Assembly (NCBI RefSeq): GCF_008064665.1 | Contig: NZ_VRZA01000004.1 | Location: forward strand, 395,505-459,504 | Reading direction: 5' to 3' | DNA from: Parahaliea maris | GTDB taxonomy: Bacteria > Pseudomonadota > Gammaproteobacteria > Pseudomonadales > Halieaceae | DNA: 64,000 bases | In this document: positions 43,447 through 51,637 of the stretch, piece by piece | How positions within the stretch are numbered: the stretch's first letter is position 1 | How the letters are laid out: each line of letters opens with the position of its first letter | The notes under the pieces: model-generated | Told to the model about the DNA's origin: nothing | Database searches by the model: none | What the model saw: the letters and a program-made list of their open reading frames with translations, nothing else | Position numbers and translations under genes: made by a program

Positions 43447-45830
43447 ATAGACTCCCGTTTTTCCTCGTCACCCTGGTGGGCGCCGCTATTGTTGTGTGGG
43501 TCGCCGCCCGTTTTGTCGGGGTCAATGGCCTGGCGCTCGCGGTGACGGCGCTCATCGCGCTGGCCTACACCGCGGGCGTACTGGAACTCTGGCGTTTTCG
43601 CCAGGCGACCGGCACGCTGGCGACGGCGCTGGCCCTGCCCCCGGGGCAGGTTGGGGAGCCTTCCACCTGGCTGGCGGGGCTCGACCCCAATCTGCGTGAA
43701 GCGGCGCGGGGGCGGCTGGAAGGACAGCCGTCGCATCTGCCCGGGCCAGTGCTGACACCCTACCTGGTGGGCCTGCTGGTGATGCTCGGGCTGCTGGGCA
43801 CCTTCTTTGGCATGGTCGATACGTTGTCCGGGGCGGTGGGGGCGCTGCAGGGCAGCACTGAACTGGACGCCATCCGCGCCGGCCTGGCCGCACCGATCGC
43901 CGGCCTGGGCGTGGCCTTTGGCACCTCGGTTGCCGGTATTGCCGCCTCGGCCTGCCTGGGCCTGTTGTCGGTACTGTGTCGCCGGGAGCGACTGCTTGCC
44001 GGTCGCGCCCTCGATACCTTTGCCCACGACGTGTTCCCCGACCAGCACCTGGAGCGGCGACGCCAGGCTGCTTTCGATTCCCTGCAGGCCCAGTCTGCGG
44101 CAGTGCCCGCCGTGGTTGAACGCCTCGACGCCCTGGTGGACCGCCTGGCCCGACTCGGTACCGAACTGGGCGATACCCTGGAACGCAACCAGCAACAGCT
44201 GTACGGCGCCCTGCGGGAAGACTTTTCGCGATTGGGCGAGGAGGTTGGCAGCAGCCTGAAGTCCAGCCTGGCGGAGAGCGGTCGCATGGCCGGAGAGGGC
44301 ATCCGCCCCTCCATGGAGGCGGCGGTCTCAGCGCTCGCTGAGCACAGCGAGGCCACCAGGCAGCAACTGGCCAGCCTGGCCCGGGAACAGGCGGAAGTGC
44401 TGTCCGAACAATTTACCAGTGCGACCAATGAAGTCCATGCCGCACTGACGGCTGCGGGTGAACGACAGGGCGAGGCCAACGGCAGCCTTGCCCAGCGTAT
44501 CGGCGAGGGTATCGAGCAGGTTGCCCGTGAGCAGCAGGCGCGCCAGCGCGAGCAGGGTGACCAGCTGCAGGAACAGTTTCAGGGCGTGTTCAACCGTATG
44601 GGCGAGATGGCCGCGGCCCGGGAGGCGGCGGAAACCCGCTGGCTGGTGCAACACGAAGAGCGCCTGCAGGCCCTGCTGGAGCAGACCGCCGGCGCCTTCG
44701 ATGGCTTGGCGAACAAGGAGTCTGAACGGGCCGCTGCGACCCAGGATCGCCTTCAGGCCCTGCTGGAGCAGAGCGCCAATGCCTTCGATGGCCTGGCCGA
44801 CAGGGAATCCGAGCGGGCAGCGGCGACACAGGAACGCCTGCAGGCCCTGGAGACTGTGCTGCAGGAGCACCGCGCGGCTACCGCCAGTGCCGACGCCGAG
44901 CGCCTCGCCCGGCAGGAGCAGGCACTGGGCGAACTGATGACCCAGAGCGCAGCCAGCATCGCCGCCTTGCGGGACGCGGAGGGCGAGCGCACCGTGGAAC
45001 TGCTCGACCGGTTGCAGACGCTGCAGAACGCCCTGCAGGCACAGGGCGAGCGCGCGGAATCCGTCGAGGCTCAGAGACTGGAACAGCAGGACGCACAGCT
45101 ACAGGCCATTCTGGAAACCACGACCACCCAGCTCAGCGCCCTGCGGGACGCCGAAGCCGGTCGCGCCGAGGTGGCCGCCGAGCGCCTGCAGGCCCTCGAG
45201 GGGGTAGCGGCCCAGCACCTGGCCGAATTGGGCGCGTCTCTGGAAGCCCCCCTGACCCGCCTGATCGAGACCGCCTCGGAGACACCGAAGGCCGCCGCCG
45301 AGGTCATCGCCAAACTGCGCGAGGAACTGTCCAACAACGTCGCCCGGGACAACCAGTTGCTGGAGGAGCGGGAGCAGTTGCTGGAGCGCCTGCAGAGTCT
45401 GATGGGCAGTTTGGAGAATTCCGCTGCCGGCCAGTACGACGTGGTGCAGTCCGCTGTATCGCGCTCCGCGGAAACCCTGGCCGAGCTGGGCGAACACATC
45501 GGCTCCCAGGTACACGACGGCGTTGAGCGCTTGTCAGGCCTTGCAGTGGACGTGGCCGGTAGCGCCGGCGAGGTGGCCAGCCTGGGCGAGGCCTTCCGGG
45601 CGGCCGTGGGCCAGTTCAGCGATGCCAACCAGTCCCTGATCGACGGCCTGGAGCGGATGGAGCAGGCCATGGAACGCTCCGGCGCGCGCAGCGACGAGCA
45701 GCTGGGTTACTACGTGGCCCAGGCGCGGGAGATTATCGACCACAGCGTGTTGTCGCAGAAGGAAATTATCGAGGAGCTGCGCCAGCTCGGTGGCCAGCAG
45801 CAGCTCTTTGAACCCGAGGCCGCCCAGTGA
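43443..45830 (+). CDS. DUF802 protein: MotA/TolQ-like channel with long coiled-coil tail (ZorA-like architecture)
   Basis: 795 aa. Four probable helices: two N-terminal (about 5-22 and 26-47) and two (about 100-125 and 145-175) holding the MotA/TolQ/ExbB signature GLLGTFFGMVDTLSGA and GLAAPIAGLGVAFGTSVAGIAAS. The remaining 600 or so residues are almost entirely Gln/Glu/Ala/Leu-rich coiled coil, including two near-identical 29-residue repeats (about 407-464). This is the layout of ZorA, the anti-phage motor stator with a long cytoplasmic tail. Here the protein is a DUF802 member and ZorC/D/E are absent. Overlaps its neighbours by 4 bp on both sides. Confidence 0.88.
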   Translation: MNRLPFFLVTLVGAAIVVWVAARFVGVNGLALAVTALIALAYTAGVLELWRFRQATGTLATALALPPGQVGEPSTWLAGLDPNLREAARGRLEGQPSHLPGPVLTPYLVGLLVMLGLLGTFFGMVDTLSGAVGALQGSTELDAIRAGLAAPIAGLGVAFGTSVAGIAASACLGLLSVLCRRERLLAGRALDTFAHDVFPDQHLERRRQAAFDSLQAQSAAVPAVVERLDALVDRLARLGTELGDTLERNQQQLYGALREDFSRLGEEVGSSLKSSLAESGRMAGEGIRPSMEAAVSALAEHSEATRQQLASLAREQAEVLSEQFTSATNEVHAALTAAGERQGEANGSLAQRIGEGIEQVAREQQARQREQGDQLQEQFQGVFNRMGEMAAAREAAETRWLVQHEERLQALLEQTAGAFDGLANKESERAAATQDRLQALLEQSANAFDGLADRESERAAATQERLQALETVLQEHRAATASADAERLARQEQALGELMTQSAASIAALRDAEGERTVELLDRLQTLQNALQAQGERAESVEAQRLEQQDAQLQAILETTTTQLSALRDAEAGRAEVAAERLQALEGVAAQHLAELGASLEAPLTRLIETASETPKAAAEVIAKLREELSNNVARDNQLLEEREQLLERLQSLMGSLENSAAGQYDVVQSAVSRSAETLAELGEHIGSQVHDGVERLSGLAVDVAGSAGEVASLGEAFRAAVGQFSDANQSLIDGLERMEQAMERSGARSDEQLGYYVAQAREIIDHSVLSQKEIIEELRQLGGQQQLFEPEAAQ

Positions 45831-46453
45831 GCGACCTGCACGACAGCAACACCGAGACACCGGTCTGGGCCATTTTTGGCGACCTGATGGCTGCGCTGGT
45901 CGGGGTGTTCGTGCTGATCCTGGTCTGGGTGATTGGCTACCAGCTCGAGCTGGCCCAGGACCTGGCCTTTGAAACGGAACAGCGCCAGGTAGAGCAGCAG
46001 CGTCGCGAGCAGCTCGAGCAGGCGCTGGCGGATCCACTGGCGTCGGGCCGCATTTCCCTGCGCGACGGGCGCATTGGTATTTCCGGGAGTGTGTTGTTTG
46101 CCCTTAACTCGGCAGACCTGCAGGACGAGGGGCGTGAGTTGCTCGGTTCGCTGATCGGCCCGCTGCAGGATTATCTCTCGGAGCGCGACGAGCTGCTGAT
46201 GGTCAGCGGTTTTACCGACGACCTGCCCATCCAGAGCGATAACCTGCACTTCGAGGACAACTGGGAACTGTCTGCCCAGCGCGCGCTCACTGTCACCCGG
46301 GCCCTGATAGAGGAGGGCATGCCCGCGTCCCTGGTGTTCGCCTCGGCCTTTGGTGAGCAACAACCCGTGGCGGCCAACGCCGACGAGGCGGGCAGGGCCC
46401 GCAATCGCCGGGTGGAGATGGCCCCGGTGCCGAGGCTGGGGAGCGATGACTGA
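45827..46453 (+). CDS. MotB/OmpA-like stator partner (ZorB-like architecture)
   Basis: 208 aa. N-terminal helix (about 14-38) starts with WAIFGDLMAALVGVFVLILVW; Asp19 is placed like the proton-binding Asp of MotB/ZorB. After a Gln/Glu-rich linker comes an OmpA-type peptidoglycan-binding domain (about 95-200) with LMVSGFTDDLPI, NWELSAQRALTVTRAL and GRARNRRVEM. The pairing with a TolQ/MotA-like DUF802 protein strongly suggests an ion-driven wall-anchored complex. The gene overlaps DUF802 by 4 bp and the DUF2894 gene by 8 bp. Confidence 0.9.
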   Translation: MSDLHDSNTETPVWAIFGDLMAALVGVFVLILVWVIGYQLELAQDLAFETEQRQVEQQRREQLEQALADPLASGRISLRDGRIGISGSVLFALNSADLQDEGRELLGSLIGPLQDYLSERDELLMVSGFTDDLPIQSDNLHFEDNWELSAQRALTVTRALIEEGMPASLVFASAFGEQQPVAANADEAGRARNRRVEMAPVPRLGSDD

Positions 46454-47273
46454 GACCGTCCCACAGGATACCCCGGCGCTGGAGGCGGAGGTCGTGACGG
46501 CAAACGGCCCGGATAACGAAGCGGACACAGCAAGCGGCCTGCATCTGCCGGGCCCCGTGCCCGATGTCGAATCCCTGGCCCTGGACCGGGGTTTGGCGCA
46601 GCTGCGGGAGATCGGTGCCGAGTATTTTGACCCGCCGGGCTTCAGTTACCTGGATGCCCTGGTCGCACGGGCACAGGGCGCCGAGGGCCAGTTGGCCGAG
46701 TGGTATGAGGGGCGCGCCCGTTGCGAGATGAGCCTTTACGCGGACCGTGTCGAGACAGCCCGCAGTGACTGGGTGGAGCGGGCACGGGCGCTGTATGAGC
46801 GGGAACCGGCCTTGGCCCCGGCGATCAACTCGGCACTGGAAGGCTGGAACGGCCGCGCCCTGGCGCGGCTGGAGAAGAGCCAGGAGCTGTCGCGGGAACC
46901 GGGGCCGCTGTTAGCCCTGGTCAGCCAGATCGAGGCGCTGCACCGGGATTCCCCGGTAGAGGAATCCGCTGGTGGCCTTGAGCACCAGCTGCGCCAGCAG
47001 GAATTACAGTTGCTGGCCGAGTACGGCAGTACGGTCGAACGGCAGGAGTTGCGCTCGGCGCGCTCCTACCGCCAGCGCATGCAGCGCACCGGGGCCGAGC
47101 AACTGCTGGCCCACTCGGTGGCCGAAGCGCCCCAGGAATCCGGGCCCCTGAATCCTCAAAAACTGGCCACCCGGGCGCTGTCCACCATGCAGCAACTGTC
47201 ACCTGCCTGCAGTGCGCGCTTCGTTTCCTGGCTCAACACGCTGCTTTATCTGGAAAAACTGGACCAGTCGTAG
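46446..47273 (+). CDS. DUF2894 family protein, last gene of motor-like module
   Basis: 275 aa from ATG 46446. A variable acidic N-terminus (about 45 residues) precedes a helical region (DRGLAQLREIGAEYFDPPGFSYLDALVARAQGAEGQL). The DUF2894-type C-terminal helices contain RSARSYRQRMQRTGAEQLLAHSV and LATRALSTMQQLSPACSARFVSWLNTLLYLEKL. No export signal, so it is presumed cytoplasmic, where it could contact the DUF802 tail. Function unknown. DUF3348, DUF802, an OmpA-family gene and DUF2894 recur together, so they are likely one machine. Confidence 0.85.
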   Translation: MTETVPQDTPALEAEVVTANGPDNEADTASGLHLPGPVPDVESLALDRGLAQLREIGAEYFDPPGFSYLDALVARAQGAEGQLAEWYEGRARCEMSLYADRVETARSDWVERARALYEREPALAPAINSALEGWNGRALARLEKSQELSREPGPLLALVSQIEALHRDSPVEESAGGLEHQLRQQELQLLAEYGSTVERQELRSARSYRQRMQRTGAEQLLAHSVAEAPQESGPLNPQKLATRALSTMQQLSPACSARFVSWLNTLLYLEKLDQS

Positions 47274-47318
47274 ACGGCACCCGCCGGCGCCGCTACTCTT
47301 GGCCCTTTTGTTCGCCAC

Positions 47319-48569
47319 ATGCAACCACTACAGATAAAACGACGTTTTCCCTGGCGCAGCGCCGGCGCCCTGTTTTTCTTCTTCAGTTCCATTCTTGCCT
47401 TCGAGATGGGGGTGACGGTCAGCGAGCGTCCTGAAGTGGCCGACGGCTCACTGCTGATGAAAGTCTATTATGCGCTGACCCTGTTTATGCTGGGTGGGGC
47501 AGACCTGGGTACGCCTCAGGGCGGTGGCCTGGTGCCGCGGATATTGTTGTGGATCTGCTTCTTTGGCGCGCCGATTCTGGCAGCGTCTACCCTGGTAGAG
47601 GCCCTCCTGAAGGCCATCGCACCCCGGCGCTGGCAGTATCGCCGCCTGCGCGACCACATTATTGTGGTGGGCCACGACGAGCTCACCTTCAGTTACCTGC
47701 GGGTCCTGCGCAAGCGTAACCCCAAAATCCCGGTGGTGGTGGTCAGTCACGCGGCGATGGATTCATCCCTGATCGAGGAGCTCAAGCACAGTTTCGATGC
47801 CCTGGTCATCGTGGGCGATATCACCCACGAATACTGCCTCGAGCAGATGAAAGTGACCCGCGCACGCAAAATCCTGCTGCTGGATGACAACAGCCTGCGC
47901 AGCTACGAAGCCGCCAGCAAATTGCTACAGATGAGGCCGGATATCGGCAAGCGTGTGGTCATCCACTGTGGCAACCTGCGCTTTATGCGCGCCATGGCGG
48001 ATACCCGGGTCGCCCAGCAGTGCGAAACCTTCAATACCTACCACCTGGCGGCAGCGGGCCTGGTGCGCAGCCACATGATCCACCACTTCCACGAAACCCG
48101 CTCCAAGGACGTGGTGATCCTTGCCGGCTTTGGCCGTTTCGGCCAAACCATTCTCGAAGAGCTGCAGCGCTGTGCTATCGACGAACTGGCGTCGGTCCTG
48201 ATTATCGACCGCGATGCCGAACGGCGGGTGCTGGTGGCCGACGAGCAGATGGCGTTTTCCGGCGGCTACCAGCGCCAGGTCTACGAGGGCGACATCGCCC
48301 ACCCGGAGGTCTGGCGCAAGGTCAGCGACGCAGTGGAGGTGACCGGAGACAACACCGTCTTCGTGCTCGGCACCGGGCGCGAGGAAGAGAACCTGCGCAC
48401 CGCACTGTGGCTGCGGCGCAAGTATCCCCTGTCGATGGTCATCGCCCGCAGCAGCAAGGAGTCGCTGTTTGCTGCGGAGGTGGGGCAGGATCACGACATT
48501 GTGAGCATCAGCATCAATGAGCTGGTGGAGGACAACATCCCGGGTAGCTGGACAGCGGTCGACAACTGA
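47319..48569 (+). CDS. Putative two-TM channel with two TrkA-N (RCK) Rossmann domains
   Basis: 416 aa. Two helices (about 14-35 and 70-95) flank a re-entrant-like segment, VYYALTLFMLGGADLGTPQGG, where a K+ channel would have its selectivity filter; a standard TVGYG is not present. Two Rossmann domains follow: one opening with IIVVGHDELTFSYLRVL (about 107 on) and one with VVILAGFGRFGQTILEEL (about 264 on), each with the acidic residue after the second strand. The overall layout resembles plant Castor/Pollux or BK-type channels. It may be a cation channel or a channel-derived regulator. Confidence 0.8.
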   Translation: MQPLQIKRRFPWRSAGALFFFFSSILAFEMGVTVSERPEVADGSLLMKVYYALTLFMLGGADLGTPQGGGLVPRILLWICFFGAPILAASTLVEALLKAIAPRRWQYRRLRDHIIVVGHDELTFSYLRVLRKRNPKIPVVVVSHAAMDSSLIEELKHSFDALVIVGDITHEYCLEQMKVTRARKILLLDDNSLRSYEAASKLLQMRPDIGKRVVIHCGNLRFMRAMADTRVAQQCETFNTYHLAAAGLVRSHMIHHFHETRSKDVVILAGFGRFGQTILEELQRCAIDELASVLIIDRDAERRVLVADEQMAFSGGYQRQVYEGDIAHPEVWRKVSDAVEVTGDNTVFVLGTGREEENLRTALWLRRKYPLSMVIARSSKESLFAAEVGQDHDIVSISINELVEDNIPGSWTAVDN

Positions 48570-48647
48570 TCTGTCACCGGGGAGAGGCGGCTGCTATGCT
48601 TGCCGCGATTGACACCAACCACAGTACCAACAGAACGAGGTCAGGCT

Positions 48648-49277
48648 TTGCAACAGGCACTGGAAAACATGCTGGCGATGCAGCACCGGATGAACACCCG
48701 GGTTCACGAGCAGTGGATACAACAGAATTTCGCCTGGTACCGGGCAATCTGGATAGAGTGCGGAGAACTGGTCGAGCACTACGGTTACAAGTGGTGGAAA
48801 AAGCAGGAACCGGACATGGAGCAGGTTCGGCTCGAGGTGATCGATATCTGGCATTTCGGCATGTCGGCACTGTTCACCCCCGGCAAGGGCCTGACTGAAA
48901 TGGCGGCGGAGATCGCCGCCGAGGTGGCCGGGTTCAGCCCGCAAGGTCTCGATGTGCGCGAGGCCACCGAAGCCCTGGCCCACCATTCACTGGAGACCAG
49001 GAGCTTTTCGCCCACCTGTTTCTGGGAGTTGATGCTGGCCTCAGGGCTCGATTTCGACAGCCTCTACTCGGCCTACGTGGGCAAGAATGTCCTCAACTTC
49101 TTCCGCCAGGACAACGGCTACAAGGACGGCAGCTACATCAAGAACTGGCAGGGCCGGGAAGACAACGAGCACCTGGTGGAATTGATTGCGGAGCTGGACC
49201 ACCAGGCGGAAGACTTCGCCGAACGGGTTTACAGTGCCCTGGAGCAACGCTACCGCGAAGCGGCCCTGGCGGGTTGA
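48648..49277 (+). CDS. All-alpha dimeric dUTP diphosphatase
   Basis: 209 aa from TTG 48648, which has a GAGG site at normal spacing. A TTG at 48600 would add 16 residues without conserved content. dUTPase-2/MazG-like helical fold: MQHRMNTRVHEQW, IECGELVEHYGYKWW and VRLEVIDIWHFGMSA carry the paired acidic residues (E-x2-E and E-x2-D) that bind Mg2+; GKNVLNFFRQDNGYKDGSYIKNW is the conserved central block. Hydrolyses dUTP to dUMP. This enzyme type is best known from kinetoplastids and phages; in bacteria it replaces the trimeric Dut. Confidence 0.88.
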   Translation: MQQALENMLAMQHRMNTRVHEQWIQQNFAWYRAIWIECGELVEHYGYKWWKKQEPDMEQVRLEVIDIWHFGMSALFTPGKGLTEMAAEIAAEVAGFSPQGLDVREATEALAHHSLETRSFSPTCFWELMLASGLDFDSLYSAYVGKNVLNFFRQDNGYKDGSYIKNWQGREDNEHLVELIAELDHQAEDFAERVYSALEQRYREAALAG

Positions 49278-49281
49278 TGCC

Positions 49282-50193
49282 GTGAGCGACGCCCCGGAGC
49301 GCCTGTCCACCACGGCCCTGGCCAAGGCGCTGGACCTGCCGGTCCAGCAGCTCTTTGTCACCCTCCGGGACTATGGCTGGATCGAGCGCCGGGCCGACAA
49401 CTGGCTGTTGACCCCGAAGGGCGAGTACGAGGGTGGCAGCTACCGCAACAGCAAGCGTTTTGGCCGCTATATCGTCTGGCCGGAAACGCTGGTGGACCAC
49501 CCCCTGCTGGGATCCATCGAGTCCAATCAGCGCATCACCGCGGCCTCCCTGAGGCGCTTTTTCCCCGGACTGCACCCCCGCAGCATCAATCGGGCCCTGG
49601 CCGAGATAGGCCTGCAACAGCACAGCATCCTGGGTTGGGAACTGACTGAATTGGGGCGGCGCTGGGGCGGCCAGCAGGCCGAGAGTGAAAACAGTGGCGC
49701 CTTCTATGTGACCTGGCCCCACGAAATTGTCGATCACCCGGTGGTGCTGCGGGAGCTGGCCCGGATGCTGCCGCCGGCGGCGGAAACGCCGGGCGAGGGC
49801 GCTGTAGAGGGTGTCATAGAGGGCGAGCCGGACCTGTTCGCGGCGGCCAACAGCGCCCCCCTGCAGCACGCAGGGCTGGACGGCCATCAACTCGGGTCGC
49901 TGCTGCAGCGACAGGTGTGCGACTGGCTCTACCTGGCGCAACTGGCCCATGCCCACGGCCGCGCGCTGCCCTGTGAGGAACCCCTGCAAGCGGATTTCTA
50001 CCTGCCGCAGGGGAATGTCTATATCGATTGCTGGGACAGCGACGTGCCCGCCGGTGCGCTATCGGCGCGCCTGCGTCGGCGCGAGGTGTACCGGGAACTG
50101 CAGCTGAAGTCCATCGAGATCAGCGAGGGCGACGGCGAACGGCTGGACGAGGTGCTGGGCCGAGGCCTGCTGGCTTTCGGGATTCGCTGCTAG
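49282..50193 (+). CDS. Putative PD-(D/E)XK-fold protein with winged/antirepressor-like N-terminus
   Basis: 303 aa from GTG 49282, 5 bp after the dUTPase stop (an in-frame ATG at 49186 lies inside that gene). N-terminal domain LSTTALAKALDLPVQQLFVTLRDYGWIERRADNWLLTPKG resembles phage antirepressor/KilA-C helix-turn-helix modules. The C-terminal block ADFYLPQGNVYIDCWDSD...LRRREVYRELQLKSIEIS has the shape of helicase-associated PD-(D/E)XK nucleases (pdFyLP-vYIEyw...K..Y), but the usual Glu is Asp and the usual Lys is Arg. It may thus be inactive or altered. Function is inferred, not known. Confidence 0.72.
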   Translation: MSDAPERLSTTALAKALDLPVQQLFVTLRDYGWIERRADNWLLTPKGEYEGGSYRNSKRFGRYIVWPETLVDHPLLGSIESNQRITAASLRRFFPGLHPRSINRALAEIGLQQHSILGWELTELGRRWGGQQAESENSGAFYVTWPHEIVDHPVVLRELARMLPPAAETPGEGAVEGVIEGEPDLFAAANSAPLQHAGLDGHQLGSLLQRQVCDWLYLAQLAHAHGRALPCEEPLQADFYLPQGNVYIDCWDSDVPAGALSARLRRREVYRELQLKSIEISEGDGERLDEVLGRGLLAFGIRC

Positions 50194-50202
50194 GGCAACT
50201 CG

Positions 50203-50487
50203 TCAGAGCAGGCTGTTGATCTGTCGGGCCAGGGCGAAATCCCGTTCCGAGATACCGTCGGCGTCGTGGGTGGTGAGGTGTATTTCCACCCGGTTGTAGA
50301 CGTTGGACCACTCCGGGTGGTGATTGGCGGTTTCCGCCAGTAGCGCCACCTGGCTCATGAATCCCCAGGCATCAACGAAATTGGTGAACACGAAATGGCG
50401 GTAGAGCTTGTGCTGGTCGAGCCCCCAATCGGGCAGTGTCGCCAGCTGCTCTTCAACTTCCGTAGTGGAGAGTTTGACCAGTTCCAT
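50203..50487 (-). CDS. phhB: PhhB, pterin-4a-carbinolamine dehydratase
   Basis: 94 aa. Recycles the 4a-hydroxytetrahydropterin formed by phenylalanine hydroxylase. The active-site pattern [EDKH]-x3-H-[HP]-x8 is visible in [30 protein letters not shown], read as two blocks, with both catalytic His. Length is normal. phhA is not adjacent; PCD proteins can also have other roles. Convergent with the preceding gene with only a 9-bp gap. Confidence 0.93.
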   Translation of the reverse strand: MELVKLSTTEVEEQLATLPDWGLDQHKLYRHFVFTNFVDAWGFMSQVALLAETANHHPEWSNVYNRVEIHLTTHDADGISERDFALARQINSLL

Positions 50488-50530
50488 CGTTGCTACCTCC
50501 CTGGGGTGGCGGTGATTCCTTCCAGTATAG

Positions 50531-51637
50531 TCAGTTCACGCTCGAACGGCGGCTGAGCAGTACACCACACTCCATGTGATGGGTGTAGGGGAACTGGTCA
50601 AACAGGGCAAACCGTTCGACCTTATGGGTCCGGCTGATGTGGGCAAGGTTGCCGGCCAGGGTTTCCGGATTACAGGAGATGTAGAGAATGTGCTGGAACT
50701 GGCTGACCATGGCTTCGGTGGCCGGGTCCAGGCCCGCTCGCGGCGGGTCGACAAATACGGTGCGCAGGTCGTAGTCAGCCAGCGGTTGCGGCAGTTCCGC
50801 CAGGCGCCGGAACTCCCGTTCACCGGCCATGGCCTGGCTGACTTCCTCCGCCGACAGGCGGATCATCTGCACGTTGTCGATGCCGTTGTGTTCCAGGTTC
50901 CAGCGCGCTGCCCGGACCGAGGTCTTGGCCAGTTCGGTGGCGACCACGTGGTCAAAACAGCGTGACAGGGGCAGGGTGAAATTGCCGTTGCCGCAGTAGA
51001 GTTCGAGCAGGTCGCCGTCCAGTCCCCCGGCCGCCGCAACCGCCCATTCCAGCATGTGTATATTGACCCGGGCATTGGGTTGGGTGAAGGCCTGTTCGTA
51101 CTGGCGGTAGTCGTAACTGTGGCCAGCGACCGGCAGGGTTTCGGTCACGTAGTCTCTGCTCAGGACTTCCTTCTGCTTGCGGCTGCGGCCCACGATGGCC
51201 ACCCCGAGTTCGTCAGCCAGTTGTGTGGCCTCGGCCTGCCAGTCGGCTTCCAGCCGGCGGTGGTACACCAGCGTCACCAGGGTATCGCCCGCCAGCGTAC
51301 TGAGAAATTCCACCTGGAATAATTTGCGCCGGAGTACCTCGCTCGGGCGCAGGCGTTCACGCAGGCGCGGCATCAGCGCCTGGATCGTGTCACAGGCGAT
51401 GGGGAAGTCCCGAATGGGTACCGGGGTTTTGGGATCATCCCGGCGGAACATGACATAGTCGAGCTCATCGCCGTCGTGCCACATGCGAAACTCGGCGCGC
51501 ATGCGGAAGGCCTCGGGCGGCGAGGCAAATACGGTTGGCGCCGGCGCATCGAAAGGGGCCAGCAGGGCACTGACCTGCGTCACCTTGTCCGCCAACTGGC
51601 TGGCGTAACCCTCGGGGGCGAAGCTGCTCAGGGGCAT
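50531..51637 (-). CDS. trmA: TrmA, tRNA (uracil-54-C5)-methyltransferase
   Basis: Makes the ribothymidine of the T loop. 368 aa from ATG 51637 ([18 protein letters not shown]); the upstream in-frame Met at 51670 lies inside ybiB. Family motifs: [14 protein letters not shown] (the TrmA-type acidic turn), [19 protein letters not shown] (SAM site), [11 protein letters not shown] and the catalytic Cys of [15 protein letters not shown], with a late Glu in [10 protein letters not shown]. It overlaps ybiB by 10 bp, placing it at the end of the tus-ybiB-trmA run. Confidence 0.94.
   Translation of the reverse strand: MPLSSFAPEGYASQLADKVTQVSALLAPFDAPAPTVFASPPEAFRMRAEFRMWHDGDELDYVMFRRDDPKTPVPIRDFPIACDTIQALMPRLRERLRPSEVLRRKLFQVEFLSTLAGDTLVTLVYHRRLEADWQAEATQLADELGVAIVGRSRKQKEVLSRDYVTETLPVAGHSYDYRQYEQAFTQPNARVNIHMLEWAVAAAGGLDGDLLELYCGNGNFTLPLSRCFDHVVATELAKTSVRAARWNLEHNGIDNVQMIRLSAEEVSQAMAGEREFRRLAELPQPLADYDLRTVFVDPPRAGLDPATEAMVSQFQHILYISCNPETLAGNLAHISRTHKVERFALFDQFPYTHHMECGVLLSRRSSVN

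Noticed and set aside
42697..47273. Calling the motor-like module a bona fide Zorya system
   Set aside because: ZorC, ZorD or ZorE-type effectors are absent and the proteins belong to DUF3348/802/2894, so only architectural similarity is claimed.
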